From contig NC_010505.1 of assembly GCF_000019725.1 (NCBI RefSeq), forward strand, positions 5,440,001 through 5,504,000: DNA of 64,000 nucleotides, written 5' to 3'. This document shows, in pieces, positions 1-9,991 of this stretch. The position numbers and the translations under genes are program-made. Source of the DNA: Methylobacterium radiotolerans JCM 2831. Lineage in GTDB: Bacteria > Pseudomonadota > Alphaproteobacteria > Rhizobiales > Beijerinckiaceae. The notes below the pieces were generated by a model, which worked only from the letters and a program-made list of their open reading frames with translations, ran no database searches and was not told the origin of the DNA. Numbering within the stretch: the first letter of the stretch is position 1; each line of letters opens with the position of its first letter.

Positions 1-423
1 GTTCATGTTGGTGCGCACCTGCTGCTCGATGGCGTTCTGGAACGCTGCCGGACCGAAGCTCTGGGCGAACTTCTCGCGCAGGCCGTCCTGGTCCTTGGCG
101 AAATTCGCCATCGAGAATTCGAGGAAGCTCGGCACCATCGTGCGCATGCTGTCGCCGTAGAAGCGGATCAGCTGGCGCAGGAACGCCACCGGGAGCAGGT
201 TCTCGGCGCCGGCCTTGTTCTCCTGCTCGAAGATGATCTGCGTGAGGACCGAGCGGGTGATGTCGTCGCCCGTGCGCGCGTCGTAGACGACGAAATCCTC
301 GCCGTTCTGCACCATCGTGGCGAGGTCCTCCAGCGTCACGTAGGTCGAGGTGCCGGTGTGATAGAGGCGCCGGTTGGCGTACTTCTTGATGACGGTCTGG
401 GTGGCCTTGACGGTATCCGCCAT
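1..423 (-). CDS. phaR: PHB synthesis repressor PhaR, N-terminal part (gene runs off the window)
   Basis: The first 141 codons are visible and read MADTVKATQTVIKKYANRRL onward. The KKYANRRLYHT block is the hallmark of the PHB/PHA accumulation regulator DNA-binding domain (residues about 10-70), followed by the start of the PHB-binding repeat region. PhaR binds PHB granules and DNA and represses phasin and PHB genes when polymer is absent. It is divergent from phaA, the usual alphaproteobacterial arrangement. The ATG at 423 is preceded by AGAAAGG. The gene is cut by the window edge, so the C-terminus is unknown. Confidence 0.93.
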   Translation of the reverse strand, partial: MADTVKATQTVIKKYANRRLYHTGTSTYVTLEDLATMVQNGEDFVVYDARTGDDITRSVLTQIIFEQENKAGAENLLPVAFLRQLIRFYGDSMRTMVPSFLEFSMANFAKDQDGLREKFAQSFGPAAFQNAIEQQVRTNMN

Positions 424-747
424 CGGGAACGGCCTTTCTGGACTCGGGACCGGGGGGCGTTGCAGACGCGCGGTGCTGTCTGGCGGGGGCTGTCTTCGCG
501 CCCGCAACACGATCCTTAAAGCCTTCCCCGGGCGCAGAAAACAGCAAACTGCAGCTCTTCAACGCAGAATAATGCAGAGTGGTCGGGGCGGCCGCGCCAT
601 TTCAGTCTCGCGGTCGCGTCATCGGCGCGTTTGGCGCATCGATGCACAACCTTGACTTCGCCGACCTCAAGCCCTTCATCCCAGAGCCGGCACAGAGCGC
701 GCCCCGGGACGTGGAGGCGCGCCGGCTCGCGAGAGGAGAACGTTCAC
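424..747. promoter_or_regulatory. phaR/phaA divergent control region with TGC-rich candidate operator
   Basis: This 324-base gap contains no gene I can support. Around 534-580 it is less GC-rich than its surroundings and has CTGCAG (549-554) followed by CGCAG and TGCAG words at roughly 12-base spacing. PhaR of Paracoccus is known to bind TGC-rich sequences, so this is a plausible autoregulatory operator. That is inference from motif resemblance only. Confidence 0.35.
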
Positions 748-1932
<1,185 letters not shown>

Positions 1933-1992
1933 TCGGTCTGTCACGACAGTATCGGCTCACAACATAGACTTAAGGCCGAAGTCAGAAAAAAT

Positions 1993-2017
1993 CGCGTGCG
2001 GACGCCATCCGCACGCG
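1993..2017. terminator. Perfect hairpin between phaA and phaB, U-tract on the minus-strand side
   Basis: There is a 10-bp perfect stem (1993-2002 with 2008-2017) and a 5-base loop. On the plus strand an A6 run lies just before it and no T-run follows. Read on the minus strand, it is a stem followed by six T, a canonical intrinsic terminator. It may block antisense transcription into phaA, or act as an mRNA-stabilising or attenuating element between phaA and phaB. Confidence 0.6.
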
Positions 2018-2046
2018 GCATCAAGTGATGCGAACAGGAGGAAACA

Positions 2047-2775
2047 ATGGCTCAAGGACGCGTCGCCCTCGTGACGGGCGGCACCCGCGGCATCGGCGCG
2101 GCGATCTCGAAGCGGCTCAAGGACAAGGGCTACAAGGTCGCCGCCAACTACGCCGGCAACGACGAGGCGGCCAACGCCTTCAAGGCCGAGACCGGCATCC
2201 CGGTCTTCAAGTTCGACGTGGGTGATCTCGCGAGCTGCGAGGCCGGCATCAAGGCGATCGAGGCCGAACTCGGCCCGGTGGACATCCTGGTGAACAACGC
2301 CGGCATCACCCGGGACGGCGCCTTCCACAAGATGACGTTCGAGAAGTGGCAGGCGGTCATCAAGACCAACCTCGACTCGATGTTCACCTGCACCCGTCCG
2401 CTGATCGAGGGCATGCGCAGCCGCAACTTCGGCCGCATCATCATCATCTCGTCGATCAACGGCCAGAAGGGCCAGGCCGGGCAGACCAACTACTCGGCCG
2501 CCAAGGCCGGCGTGATCGGTTTCGCCAAGGCCCTGGCGCAGGAGAGCGCCTCGAAGGGCATCACCGTCAACGTGGTGGCGCCGGGCTACATCGCCACCGA
2601 GATGGTGATGGCGGTGCCCGAGGACATCCGCAACAAGATCATCTCGACGATCCCGACCGGCCGCCTCGGCGAGTCCGACGAGATCGCCCACGCGGTCGAG
2701 TATCTCGCCAGCGACGAGGCCGGCTTCGTGAACGGCTCGACACTGACCATCAACGGCGGCCAGCACTTCGTCTGA
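2047..2775 (+). CDS. phaB: Acetoacetyl-CoA reductase (NADPH)
   Basis: 242 residues, a classical short-chain dehydrogenase of the PhaB/FabG group. It reduces acetoacetyl-CoA to (R)-3-hydroxybutyryl-CoA for PHB synthase. Visible are the cofactor motif TGGTRGIG (10-17), NNAG (83-86), and the catalytic residues Asn108, Ser136, Tyr149 and Lys153. A strong ribosome site ACAGGAGGAAACA precedes the ATG. Its position behind phaA, with phaR upstream, favours PhaB over a fatty-acid FabG. Confidence 0.96.
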   Translation: MAQGRVALVTGGTRGIGAAISKRLKDKGYKVAANYAGNDEAANAFKAETGIPVFKFDVGDLASCEAGIKAIEAELGPVDILVNNAGITRDGAFHKMTFEKWQAVIKTNLDSMFTCTRPLIEGMRSRNFGRIIIISSINGQKGQAGQTNYSAAKAGVIGFAKALAQESASKGITVNVVAPGYIATEMVMAVPEDIRNKIISTIPTGRLGESDEIAHAVEYLASDEAGFVNGSTLTINGGQHFV

Positions 2776-2783
2776 TCGCCGCG

Positions 2784-2809
2784 GGCGCGCCGGATCGAAC
2801 CGGCGCGCC
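2784..2809 (+). terminator. Hairpin after phaB
   Basis: A perfect 10-bp GC stem (2784-2793 with 2800-2809) with loop ATCGAA starts 8 bases after the phaB stop. There is no clear T-run, so it could be a weak or Rho-assisted terminator. Confidence 0.5.
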
Positions 2810-3276
2810 TGCCCTGTGGGCAAGTAGCCCCACCGCGTCGGGCGCGCATCTCTCCGTCCGAAGAGCGTTCCTTCCCACACTCCGCGCGGCCGAGCCCGAC
2901 GACGGCGCTCCCCGCGCCGGGCCCCGCCTGCCGGCGACCGTCCCGGGCCGCGCCGCTCCGGCCCACGCGCCGCGCGTGCCGCCGGCCGCGGGCCCGCACC
3001 ATCCGAACCATCAAGCGTGACGAAAGTCCTTCGCCGCGTGCGGAAGCGCGCGTCGGCCGGGATAACGGGCATTGCGGGCAACGATCGGCGCGACGGCCCG
3101 CGTGTTCTGAGACACGAACAATTCGAGCGGCCTCGTATAGATCTCCTTCCATCGGCTCACGGATGGTCCCGCCGATAGAAATCGAGGTCCCGAGGATCAT
3201 GAACAACTGGTTTCACGGTAAATTCGGCGTTCAGTTTATCGGCGCGAGCCAGAATTGTTCTTCCCGCACGATCGCG
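2810..3276. other. Intergenic stretch without a recognisable gene
   Basis: I see no convincing coding region here. Long open frames in this stretch are antisense or frame-shifted readings with GC-driven composition. The last about 100 bases are less GC-rich and probably hold the promoter of the following lipoprotein gene. Confidence 0.5.
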
Positions 3277-3693
3277 ATGCGTGACGACCGCTCCGCCGCC
3301 CGCCGCAGCCCCGCGCTGCCCGCGATCGCGAAGCTGGGGCTCGCTGCGGCCTGTGCCCTGGGGCTGGCGGCCTGCGTCACGCCGCAGGAGCGCCACGCGC
3401 TGGATCAGAACCAGTGCTACACCTTCGGCTTCGAGCCCGGCACCGACGGCTTCGCCGAGTGCATGATGGGCCTTCACCAGCAGCGCGCCGTCGCCCAGTC
3501 CAACAGCAACCTGTACTGGCAGGCTCAGCTCGCCGAGCAGAACCGCCGCCGCGAGGCCCAGCAGGACCTCTACAAGGTGATGAGCCTGCAGCGCACCGGC
3601 GACCCGCGCTTCCCCGTCTGCGGCGCCTCCTCGGACGGCGGCATGGATCGCCGGACCATGACTTGGTACGGCCCGAACTGCCGCGCCCGCTGA
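3277..3693 (+). CDS. Small putative lipoprotein of unknown function
   Basis: 138 residues from the ATG at 3277. The N-terminus is a lipoprotein signal: basic start, hydrophobic stretch IAKLGLAAACALGLAAC, with the lipidated cysteine at position 33. The mature part has conserved-looking cysteines and a Gln/Arg-rich middle (QLAEQNRRREAQQ). It is probably anchored in the outer or inner membrane facing the periplasm. An in-frame ATG at 3199 would place a long non-signal extension in front, so 3277 is preferred. I do not recognise a named family. Confidence 0.7.
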   Translation: MRDDRSAARRSPALPAIAKLGLAAACALGLAACVTPQERHALDQNQCYTFGFEPGTDGFAECMMGLHQQRAVAQSNSNLYWQAQLAEQNRRREAQQDLYKVMSLQRTGDPRFPVCGASSDGGMDRRTMTWYGPNCRAR

Positions 3694-3714
3694 TCTGGAT
3701 CGAGGGAGGTCCCC

Positions 3715-3954
3715 ATGTCCGACATGACGACGCGCGGCCCGCGCAACCCGAGCCGGATCATCTTCGTGACGGTGGCCCTGTTCGGCAGCGCCGTCGGGTT
3801 CGCGACCGCCAGCCTGGCCTGGTTCACGCTGGCTGTCCTCGGCTCCGCCGCGCTGACCTGCGCGGGCTACGGCCTGATCCGGCGGCGGCTCGGCTGGAAG
3901 CCGCTGAGCGGCGAGTACCTGTCCAACCTCGTCTACGTGCTGATCCCGTACTAG
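3715..3954 (+). CDS. Small two-helix membrane protein
   Basis: 79 residues with a GAGGGAGG ribosome site 5 bases upstream. Two hydrophobic segments (about 16-36 and 38-55) are followed by a basic patch RRR. The shape resembles the small ExoX-type exopolysaccharide-production repressors of rhizobia, but the match is to general layout, not to a motif. It sits 21 bases after the lipoprotein gene and could be cotranscribed. Function unknown. Confidence 0.6.
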   Translation: MSDMTTRGPRNPSRIIFVTVALFGSAVGFATASLAWFTLAVLGSAALTCAGYGLIRRRLGWKPLSGEYLSNLVYVLIPY

Positions 3955-4074
3955 GCGGACACCGCGCACGCCCCGCGGACGCGCCGCGGGGCTCATCGGC
4001 GGGCGGCGCAGGTCCACGAAGGCCTGGCCGCGCCGCGCCCCCATCCCCCATACCGCTCCGCCTCCGAGGCCGCC

Positions 4075-4164
4075 ATGACGCTCGCCCTCATCATCACCGG
4101 CTTCCTGATCGTGAACTTCGCGATGGCCGGCTTCTTCTCCCTCGTGGCCCTGTGGGCCGACTGA
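4075..4164 (+). CDS. Possible 29-residue single-pass membrane peptide
   Basis: A short frame starts MTLALIITGFLIVNFAMAG and ends LWAD. It is almost entirely one hydrophobic helix. The ribosome site is weak (CCGAGG about 10 bases upstream). It sits in an otherwise empty gap and ends 9 bases before the convergent gene. Small hydrophobic proteins are real in bacteria, but GC-rich DNA also gives such frames by chance. Confidence 0.35.
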   Translation: MTLALIITGFLIVNFAMAGFFSLVALWAD

Positions 4165-4173
4165 GCCGCGTCG

Positions 4174-5400
4174 CTACGGCGCGCCGACGCAGTTGGCGTA
4201 GAAGGTCGTGGTCGCGGGCCAGTCGGAGAAGACCCCCAGCACGCCGACCTGTCCGTGCAGGACGTCGAGCAGCCGCAGGATGTCGCCGTCGCCGGTGACC
4301 ACCGGCTTGATCGACTGGTAATAGTACCCGCCGCCGCCCTTCAGCGGGCCGGAGCGCTCCAGCGACCACGCGATCAGCCCCAGCCCGGCCGCCTTGGCCT
4401 CCCGGGCGTAGGTCGAGGGCTCGATCGTCCCGTCCGGCCCCGGCCGGACCAGCATCCATAGCGGCGGCGCCAGGATCTTCACGCCCTTCCGGGCGAGTTC
4501 GGCCATGCCGGGCTGCCACGTGGCGGGCTTCTCCGGGTCGAAGCCCTTCGCGGTCTCGTCCCGGTCGTCGAGGAAGACCGCCTGACGGCCGAACTCCGGA
4601 TCCTTCTCCAGCCAGTAGAGGATGTCGCGCAGCTGGAAGCTCTGCGGGTAGACGTCGGAGGCCGGGACGCCGGCCTGCCTGTACTCGTCGATCAGCTGCT
4701 GGGCGTACATGTCCTGCGTGTAGGTGCCCTGGAACGGCATCGGGACCTGGGGCGCCTTCAGCTCGGGGGTGAACTTCCGCCCCATCCCCTTCACCAGCGC
4801 GATGTACTCCCTGTGCGACATCAGCGTGCCGCTGCCGGCGTAGAGGTCGGTGCGCCAGCGCGGCGTCGCGTTCATGTAGGCCGCCACCGTGGTGGCGTCC
4901 GGGTCGGACGCGTCCATCTTCCCGTTCAGCGACTTGAACTCGTCCAGCGTCAGGTCGCTGGTGCAGCACTTGGCCGAGGCCTTCCGCCCGGTGGCCGGAT
5001 CGGCCGGCGTGAAGCCCTGCGTGCACTTCGCCGCGAGGTCGGGTCGGGCCAGGATATCGGTGGTCGTGTGCAGGTCGCACTGGCTGTGGCGGCAGACGAG
5101 CTGGCGGTCCCTGGTGAAGGCCACGTCGCACTCGATGATCCCGGCACCCATCCGGTACGCGGCGAGCAGGCCCTCCCGTGTGTGTTCGGGGAACATCAGC
5201 GGCGCGCCGCGGTGCGAGATCGAGAAGGTCCGGGGCGTGTAGGTCCGGTCGACGCCGCAGGCGGCGAGCCTGTCCTTGAGCGGCCCGGGCTTCAGCTGGT
5301 CGACGAGGTAGAAGGGCCGGGGACCGAGCTGGGCGGCCTCGCCGGCGAGCGCGGGGCCCGCCCCCAGAAGCAGCCCCAGCCCCAACATCATCGCACGCAT
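4174..5400 (-). CDS. Secreted glycerophosphodiester phosphodiesterase
   Basis: 408 residues. A signal peptide ([19 protein letters not shown]) is cut near residue 19, so the enzyme acts in the periplasm. It hydrolyses glycerophosphodiesters to glycerol-3-phosphate and an alcohol. The GDPD metal and catalytic pattern is visible: HRGAP with His63, IIECDV with Glu90 and Asp92, and His105 in CRHSQ. Six to eight cysteines in the mature part suggest disulphides. It belongs to the longer GlpQ-like secreted group. Convergent with the small frame at 4075. Confidence 0.88.
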   Translation of the reverse strand: MRAMMLGLGLLLGAGPALAGEAAQLGPRPFYLVDQLKPGPLKDRLAACGVDRTYTPRTFSISHRGAPLMFPEHTREGLLAAYRMGAGIIECDVAFTRDRQLVCRHSQCDLHTTTDILARPDLAAKCTQGFTPADPATGRKASAKCCTSDLTLDEFKSLNGKMDASDPDATTVAAYMNATPRWRTDLYAGSGTLMSHREYIALVKGMGRKFTPELKAPQVPMPFQGTYTQDMYAQQLIDEYRQAGVPASDVYPQSFQLRDILYWLEKDPEFGRQAVFLDDRDETAKGFDPEKPATWQPGMAELARKGVKILAPPLWMLVRPGPDGTIEPSTYAREAKAAGLGLIAWSLERSGPLKGGGGYYYQSIKPVVTGDGDILRLLDVLHGQVGVLGVFSDWPATTTFYANCVGAP

Positions 5401-5499
5401 CGCGAACCTCCCGTTTCAGGCCGCCGGTAGAGGGGGACGGTGACAGGGGCGTGACCCTCGACCTCGCCGACTCGGGCGGCCGCATGGTAGCGGACGCCG

Positions 5500-6414
5500 A
5501 TGACCGCGCCTGCAGGAATCCCGTCCCGACCGACGCCCCGTTCCGCCGCGACGATCGCGGGCGTCGGCGCGATCGCGCTTTGGTCGCTGCTCGCCCTCTT
5601 CACCGCCGCCTCGGGCGCGATGCCGCCCTTCCAGCTCGCCGCCACGACCTTCCTGATCGGCGCGGTCTGCGGATGCGTTGCCTGGATCGCCCGGCCCGCC
5701 CGCGCCCGCGCGCTGATCCAGCCCTGGCCGGTCTGGATCCTCGGGGTCGGCGGCCTGTTCGGCTACCACGCCCTCTATTTCAGCGCCCTGCGCCTCGCGC
5801 CACCGGCCGAGGCCGGGCTGATCAGCTACCTGTGGCCCCTGCTCATCGTCCTGTTCTCGGCGCGCCTGCCCGAGGCCGGCGGGCTGCGCCCGGGTCATCT
5901 GATCGGTGCGCTCCTCGGCCTCGCCGGGATCGCGGTGCTGTTCGCCGGCCGGGGCGATCTCGGCTTCGCCGCGGGAGCCCTGCCGGGCTACGCCGTCGCC
6001 CTGGCGGCGGCGTTCGTCTGGGCCGGTTACTCGGTCCTTTCGGCCCGCGTCGGGCAGGTCCCGACCGACGCCGTCGCGGGCTTCTGCCTAGTCACCGCGG
6101 CGCTGAGCCTCGCCTGCCACCTGGCTTTCGAGACGACGATCTGGCCCGCCGACGCCGCGCAGTGGGGCGCCGTGCTGCTGCTCGGACTGGGGCCGGTCGG
6201 CGCCGCCTTCTACCTCTGGGATATCGGCTGCAAGCACGGCGACGTCCGGCTGCTCGGCGTCATCGCCTACGCCGCGCCGGTCCTCTCGACGCTGATCCTG
6301 GTGGTGACCGGCTATGCCAGCCCCGGACCGGGCCTCGCGCTCGCCTGCCTGCTGATCGTGGCCGGCGCGCTGACGGCGGTGCGCGCCTCGCGGGCGTCGC
6401 CGAAGCCGGTCTAG
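5500..6414 (+). CDS. EamA-family (DMT) transporter, YddG-like
   Basis: 304 residues with about ten transmembrane helices in two EamA repeats (about 15-148 and 165-295). The family exports amino acids and other metabolites; YddG exports aromatic amino acids. The GYHALYFSALRLAPPAEAGLISYLWP segment is typical of this branch. The actual substrate cannot be read from sequence. The stop codon overlaps the stop of the convergent cupin gene by three bases (6412-6414 against 6411-6413). Confidence 0.85.
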   Translation: MTAPAGIPSRPTPRSAATIAGVGAIALWSLLALFTAASGAMPPFQLAATTFLIGAVCGCVAWIARPARARALIQPWPVWILGVGGLFGYHALYFSALRLAPPAEAGLISYLWPLLIVLFSARLPEAGGLRPGHLIGALLGLAGIAVLFAGRGDLGFAAGALPGYAVALAAAFVWAGYSVLSARVGQVPTDAVAGFCLVTAALSLACHLAFETTIWPADAAQWGAVLLLGLGPVGAAFYLWDIGCKHGDVRLLGVIAYAAPVLSTLILVVTGYASPGPGLALACLLIVAGALTAVRASRASPKPV

Positions 6415-6839
6415 CCCCGCGGCGTCGGCCGCCAGTCGGGCGGCGCCATCTCGAAGCCGGCGAAGTCGAACCCCGGCGAGACCGTGCAGCCGACGAGGGT
6501 CCAGGCGCCCAGGCTGGTGGCGGTCTGCCAGTGGCCGGCCGGCACGACGCATTGCGGGCGCTGCCCGGCGGCGAGGTCCGGCCCGAGATGCTGCGCCGCC
6601 GCGTCGTGACCGTTCGGGCTGGTGGTGATCACGAGCGGCGCGCCGGCATGCCAGTGCCAGATCTCCGCGGCGTCGACCCGGTGCCACGCGGAGACCTCGC
6701 CGAGATCGAGCAGGAAGTAGATCGCTGTGCCGACCGAGCGCCCGTCGACGGTGCGGGGATCGCGGAACGTCTCGCGATAATGGCCGCCCTCGGGATGGGG
6801 CTTCAACCCCAGGGTCGCGATCACCTCGGCTGCCGTCAT
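6411..6839 (-). CDS. Cupin-fold protein of the DUF985 family
   Basis: 142 residues. It shows the DUF985 signature: LKPHPEGGHYRETFRDP at the N-terminus, YFLL, then WHRVDAAEIWHWHAG with the metal-type histidines, and a late GCTVSPGFDFAGFEM. These single-domain cupins are predicted epimerase or isomerase-like proteins without an assigned reaction. The ATG at 6839 has AGGGAGC 6 bases upstream. Tail-to-tail with the EamA transporter. Confidence 0.85.
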   Translation of the reverse strand: MTAAEVIATLGLKPHPEGGHYRETFRDPRTVDGRSVGTAIYFLLDLGEVSAWHRVDAAEIWHWHAGAPLVITTSPNGHDAAAQHLGPDLAAGQRPQCVVPAGHWQTATSLGAWTLVGCTVSPGFDFAGFEMAPPDWRPTPRG

Positions 6840-6938
6840 GTCCAGCTCCCTGTCGGTCCCGGCCGCGCGAATCGTCCGCGGCTTGCCGGCACTTGGCACC
6901 GATGCTACCGGCCGAAAACCCCGCAAGGTCCGAGAACG

Positions 6939-7562
6939 ATGCCGAGCCCGACCGTCCGTCTTCACCGCGGCGACCTGCCCGCCAGCTACGACGCGGGCCG
7001 GGCGGTGGCCATCGACACCGAGACGCTCGGGCTCAACCCGCATCGGGACCGCCTCTGCGTGGTGCAGCTCTCCACCGGCGACGGCACCGCCGACGTGGTC
7101 CAGATCCCGCAAGCCGGGCCGGAGCCGGTCGTGCTCAAACGGGTCCTGGCCGATCCCGGCATCCTGAAGATCTTCCACTTCGCGCGGTTCGACGTGGCGG
7201 TCCTGTACAGGGCCCTCGGCGTGATGCCGAGCCCGGTCTACTGCACCAAGATCGCCTCGAAGCTCGCGCGCACCTACACGGACCGCCACGGGCTGAAGGA
7301 CGTGGTCCGCGAGCTGGTCGGCGTCGACCTGTCGAAGCAGCAGCAATCCTCGGACTGGGGCGCCGAGACCCTGTCGCAGGCCCAGCTCGACTACGCGGCC
7401 TCGGATGTCCTCCACCTCCACGCGGCCCGGGAGCGGCTCGACGCCATGCTGGCCCGGGAAGGCCGCACCGATCTCGCGGCCGCCTGTTTCGGCTTCCTGC
7501 CGACGCGGGCGCGCCTCGACCTCGACGGCTGGCCCGAGACTGACATCTTCGCGCACACCTGA
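6939..7562 (+). CDS. rnd: RNase D-type 3'-5' exonuclease (short form)
   Basis: 207 residues, a DEDDy exonuclease domain without the C-terminal HRDC domains of full RNase D. Motif I is AIDTETLGL (Asp26, Glu28), motif II lies around HFARFDVAVL, and motif III is DYAASDVLHLH with the Tyr and Asp of the DEDDy class. Short RNase D proteins of this type are common in alphaproteobacteria and trim structured RNA 3' ends. Divergent from the cupin gene. Confidence 0.88.
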   Translation: MPSPTVRLHRGDLPASYDAGRAVAIDTETLGLNPHRDRLCVVQLSTGDGTADVVQIPQAGPEPVVLKRVLADPGILKIFHFARFDVAVLYRALGVMPSPVYCTKIASKLARTYTDRHGLKDVVRELVGVDLSKQQQSSDWGAETLSQAQLDYAASDVLHLHAARERLDAMLAREGRTDLAAACFGFLPTRARLDLDGWPETDIFAHT

Positions 7563-7575
7563 GAGTCGCGAGGAT

Positions 7576-7596
7576 CCCGCACACTTCCTGTGCGGG
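7576..7596 (+). terminator. Hairpin after the RNase D gene
   Basis: 8-bp perfect stem CCCGCACA / TGTGCGGG with a five-base loop, 13 bases after the stop codon. Only short T runs follow. Confidence 0.5.
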
Positions 7597-7726
7597 GTGA
7601 GACTTTCCTGTCACCGCACCGCGATGTGTCGCTGGTAGGTTGTGGCTGCCTGGGCTTGCGAGCCCCGGCCAGGCCCTCCTCGCCGGTCACCCACCCGATC
7701 AGGCCGGCGAGGAGGGTCCGTCGCCG

Positions 7727-8365
7727 TCAGGTCAGGCTCCGCGGGCCCGACGGCGTCGTGATCCGGGCGGTCCAGCGCGGGCCCGGGCCCGCCACGACCC
7801 GCGGCGGGTCGGCGAGGCCGAGCGCGGCGTGAAGCCCCGCGACGGCGTCGGGATCCGGGTGCGTCAGGACGAGCGCCTCCAGATCGGCGCCGAGATCCGG
7901 CATCGTCGTGGCGGGGTTGCCGCGCGGCCCCCAATCCATCGCGCAGGGCGCGGCGCCGTCCGCCGGCCACGCCCCGCCTGGAGGGACCGCGAAGCGCCAG
8001 GACAGGTCGCCGCGGGTCATCGTCGCCGCCGCGCCGAGGAGCGCGCCGTGGGCGGCGAGAACGCCGTCGAGATCGTCCGCGCGGGCGACGAAGCCGCGCA
8101 GCCGCCGGCCCGCGTCCCAGTCCGCCCGCACCCGCGCGGCGTCGCCGAGGCCGAACCAGCGGGCGCCCGACGGCGGCGGCGCCTCGGGATCGACGGCGAT
8201 CACCTCCAGGAACAGGGCGTCGCCGAGGCGCAGGAGGTGATTGCGCGTGCCCATCTCGCGGTGGCGGCCGCCCTCCGGCATGGCGAGGCCGAGGCAGTTC
8301 ACGACATGCGCCACGCCCTCCGCGAGATCGGGCGCGACGACGACGAGGTGGTCGAGGGTGAGCAT
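7727..8365 (-). CDS. Glyoxalase-like (VOC superfamily) protein
   Basis: 212 residues beginning MLTLDHLVVVAPDLAEGVAH, the start of a Glyoxalase_3-type VOC domain. The typical GTRNHLLRLGDALFLEVIAVDP block follows at about 39-60. Proteins of this type are metal-dependent or metal-less lyase/dioxygenase-fold enzymes of unknown substrate. It reads towards the RNase D gene. Confidence 0.82.
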   Translation of the reverse strand: MLTLDHLVVVAPDLAEGVAHVVNCLGLAMPEGGRHREMGTRNHLLRLGDALFLEVIAVDPEAPPPSGARWFGLGDAARVRADWDAGRRLRGFVARADDLDGVLAAHGALLGAAATMTRGDLSWRFAVPPGGAWPADGAAPCAMDWGPRGNPATTMPDLGADLEALVLTHPDPDAVAGLHAALGLADPPRVVAGPGPRWTARITTPSGPRSLT

Positions 8366-8550
8366 CGGGCGGGCTCCGCGTGACCGCCGGCGTCGGCGCG
8401 GTCGCCGGACCTTCCCCCGGGCCGCGCGGGTCCCGACCCGGTCTTCGCGCTGACGGGCGCATCGGGATCGGCCGGGGATGGATAACGCCGGAGCGGCCGC
8501 AAGAAGAAGGCCGGAGCCCCGCGAGAGGCCCCGGCCCGGGAGAGGGTGCC

Positions 8551-8573
8551 GGGCCGGGCGTCGCGCCCGGCCC
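8551..8573 (-). terminator. Hairpin downstream of glnA
   Basis: 10-bp perfect GC stem (8551-8560 with 8564-8573), 3-base loop, 8 bases beyond the glnA stop. No T-run follows on the minus strand. Confidence 0.5.
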
Positions 8574-8581
8574 CTGTCACC

Positions 8582-9991
8582 TCACAGCGAGTAGTACTGC
8601 ACGAACTCGATCGGGTGCGGGGTCATCTCGTAGCGCAGCACCTCGGTCATCTTCAGCTCGATGAACGAGTCGATCTGGTCGTCCGAGAACACGCCGCCCT
8701 CCTTGAGGAAGGCCCGGTCCTTGTCGAGGCTGTTCAGGGCCTCGCGCAGCGAGCCGCACACGGTCGGGATCTTCTTGAGCTCCCGCGGCGGCAGCTCGTA
8801 CAGGTCCTTGTCCATGGCCGGGCCCGGGTCGATCTTGTTCCGGATACCGTCGAGGCCGGCCATCAGCAGCGCCGAGAAGGCGAGGTAGGGGTTGGCCATC
8901 GGGTCGGGGAAGCGGACCTCGACGCGCTTGGCCTTCGGGCTCTTGGTCCACGGGATGCGGCAGGAGGCCGAGCGGTTGCGCGCCGAGTAGGCGAGCAGCA
9001 CCGGCGCCTCGTAGCCCGGCACGAGCCGCTTGTACGAGTTGGTCGACGGATTGGTGAAGGCGTTGAGCGCCTTGGCGTGCTTGATGATGCCGCCGATGTA
9101 CCAGAGGCACTCCTGGGACAGGCCGGCATACTTGTCGCCGGCGAAGACCGGCTTGCCGTCCTTCCAGATCGACTGGTGGACGTGCATGCCCGAGCCGTTG
9201 TCGCCGTAGACGGGCTTCGGCATGAACGTCGCCGACTTGCCGTAGCTCTGCGCGACGTTGTGGATGCAGTACTTGTAGATCTGCATGTGGTCGGCGAGCA
9301 GGGTCAGCGTGTCGAACTTCATGCCGAGCTCGTGCTGGGCCGAAGCCACCTCGTGGTGGTGCTTCTCGACCTTCACGCCCATGGACTGCATGGCCGCGAG
9401 CATCTCGCCGCGCATGTCCTGCGCCGAATCCTGCGGCGGCACCGGGAAATAGCCGCCCTTGGTCTGCACCCGGTGGCCGAGGTTGCCGCCCTCATAGTCG
9501 GTGAAGCCGTTGGTCGGCAGCTCGGTGGAGTCGAGCTCGAAGCCGGTGCGGTACGGGTCGGCGCCGAACTTGACGTCGTCGAACACGAAGAACTCGGCCT
9601 CGGGGCCGACATAGATCGTGTCGCCGATGCCGGTCTGCTGCAGGTAGGCCTCGGCGCGCTTGGCGGTGCCGCGCGGATCGCGGCCGTAGGGCTCGCCGGT
9701 CGCCGGCTCGAGCACGTCGCAGACGATCGACATGGTCGCGGCCGAGAAGAACGGGTCCAGCGTGGCGGTCACCGGATCCGGCATCAGCAACATGTCGGAC
9801 TCGTTGATCGCCTTCCAGCCGGCGATCGAGGAGCCGTCGAACATGGTGCCTTCGTCGAAGATCTCCTCGTCGATGAGCGACACGTCGAACGTGACGTGCT
9901 GCCACTTGCCGCGCGGGTCGGTGAACCGGAAGTCCACGTAACGCACGTCGTTGTCCCGGATCGTCTTCAGCACCTCGGCCGCAGTGGTCAT
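8582..9991 (-). CDS. glnA: Glutamine synthetase type I
   Basis: 469 residues, the exact usual GSI length. It makes glutamine from glutamate, ammonia and ATP. Visible are the [11 protein letters not shown]sp-50 loop, the FVFDDVKF region, the [13 protein letters not shown]-site segment, NRSASCRIP, and the adenylylation loop with Tyr398 in KDLYELPP. The start at 9991 is decided by the ribosome site: GGAGG directly abuts an earlier ATG at 10000 but stands 9 bases from 9991. glnB, its normal upstream partner, lies 2 kb away with glnII in between. Confidence 0.97.
   Translation of the reverse strand: MTTAAEVLKTIRDNDVRYVDFRFTDPRGKWQHVTFDVSLIDEEIFDEGTMFDGSSIAGWKAINESDMLLMPDPVTATLDPFFSAATMSIVCDVLEPATGEPYGRDPRGTAKRAEAYLQQTGIGDTIYVGPEAEFFVFDDVKFGADPYRTGFELDSTELPTNGFTDYEGGNLGHRVQTKGGYFPVPPQDSAQDMRGEMLAAMQSMGVKVEKHHHEVASAQHELGMKFDTLTLLADHMQIYKYCIHNVAQSYGKSATFMPKPVYGDNGSGMHVHQSIWKDGKPVFAGDKYAGLSQECLWYIGGIIKHAKALNAFTNPSTNSYKRLVPGYEAPVLLAYSARNRSASCRIPWTKSPKAKRVEVRFPDPMANPYLAFSALLMAGLDGIRNKIDPGPAMDKDLYELPPRELKKIPTVCGSLREALNSLDKDRAFLKEGGVFSDDQIDSFIELKMTEVLRYEMTPHPIEFVQYYSL

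Noticed and set aside
5451..7562. A 703-codon open frame on the plus strand ending with the RNase D gene
   Set aside because: Only its last 207 codons carry a real protein (RNase D). The earlier part overlaps the EamA and cupin genes in a wrong frame and has Arg/Pro/Ala-rich shadow composition.
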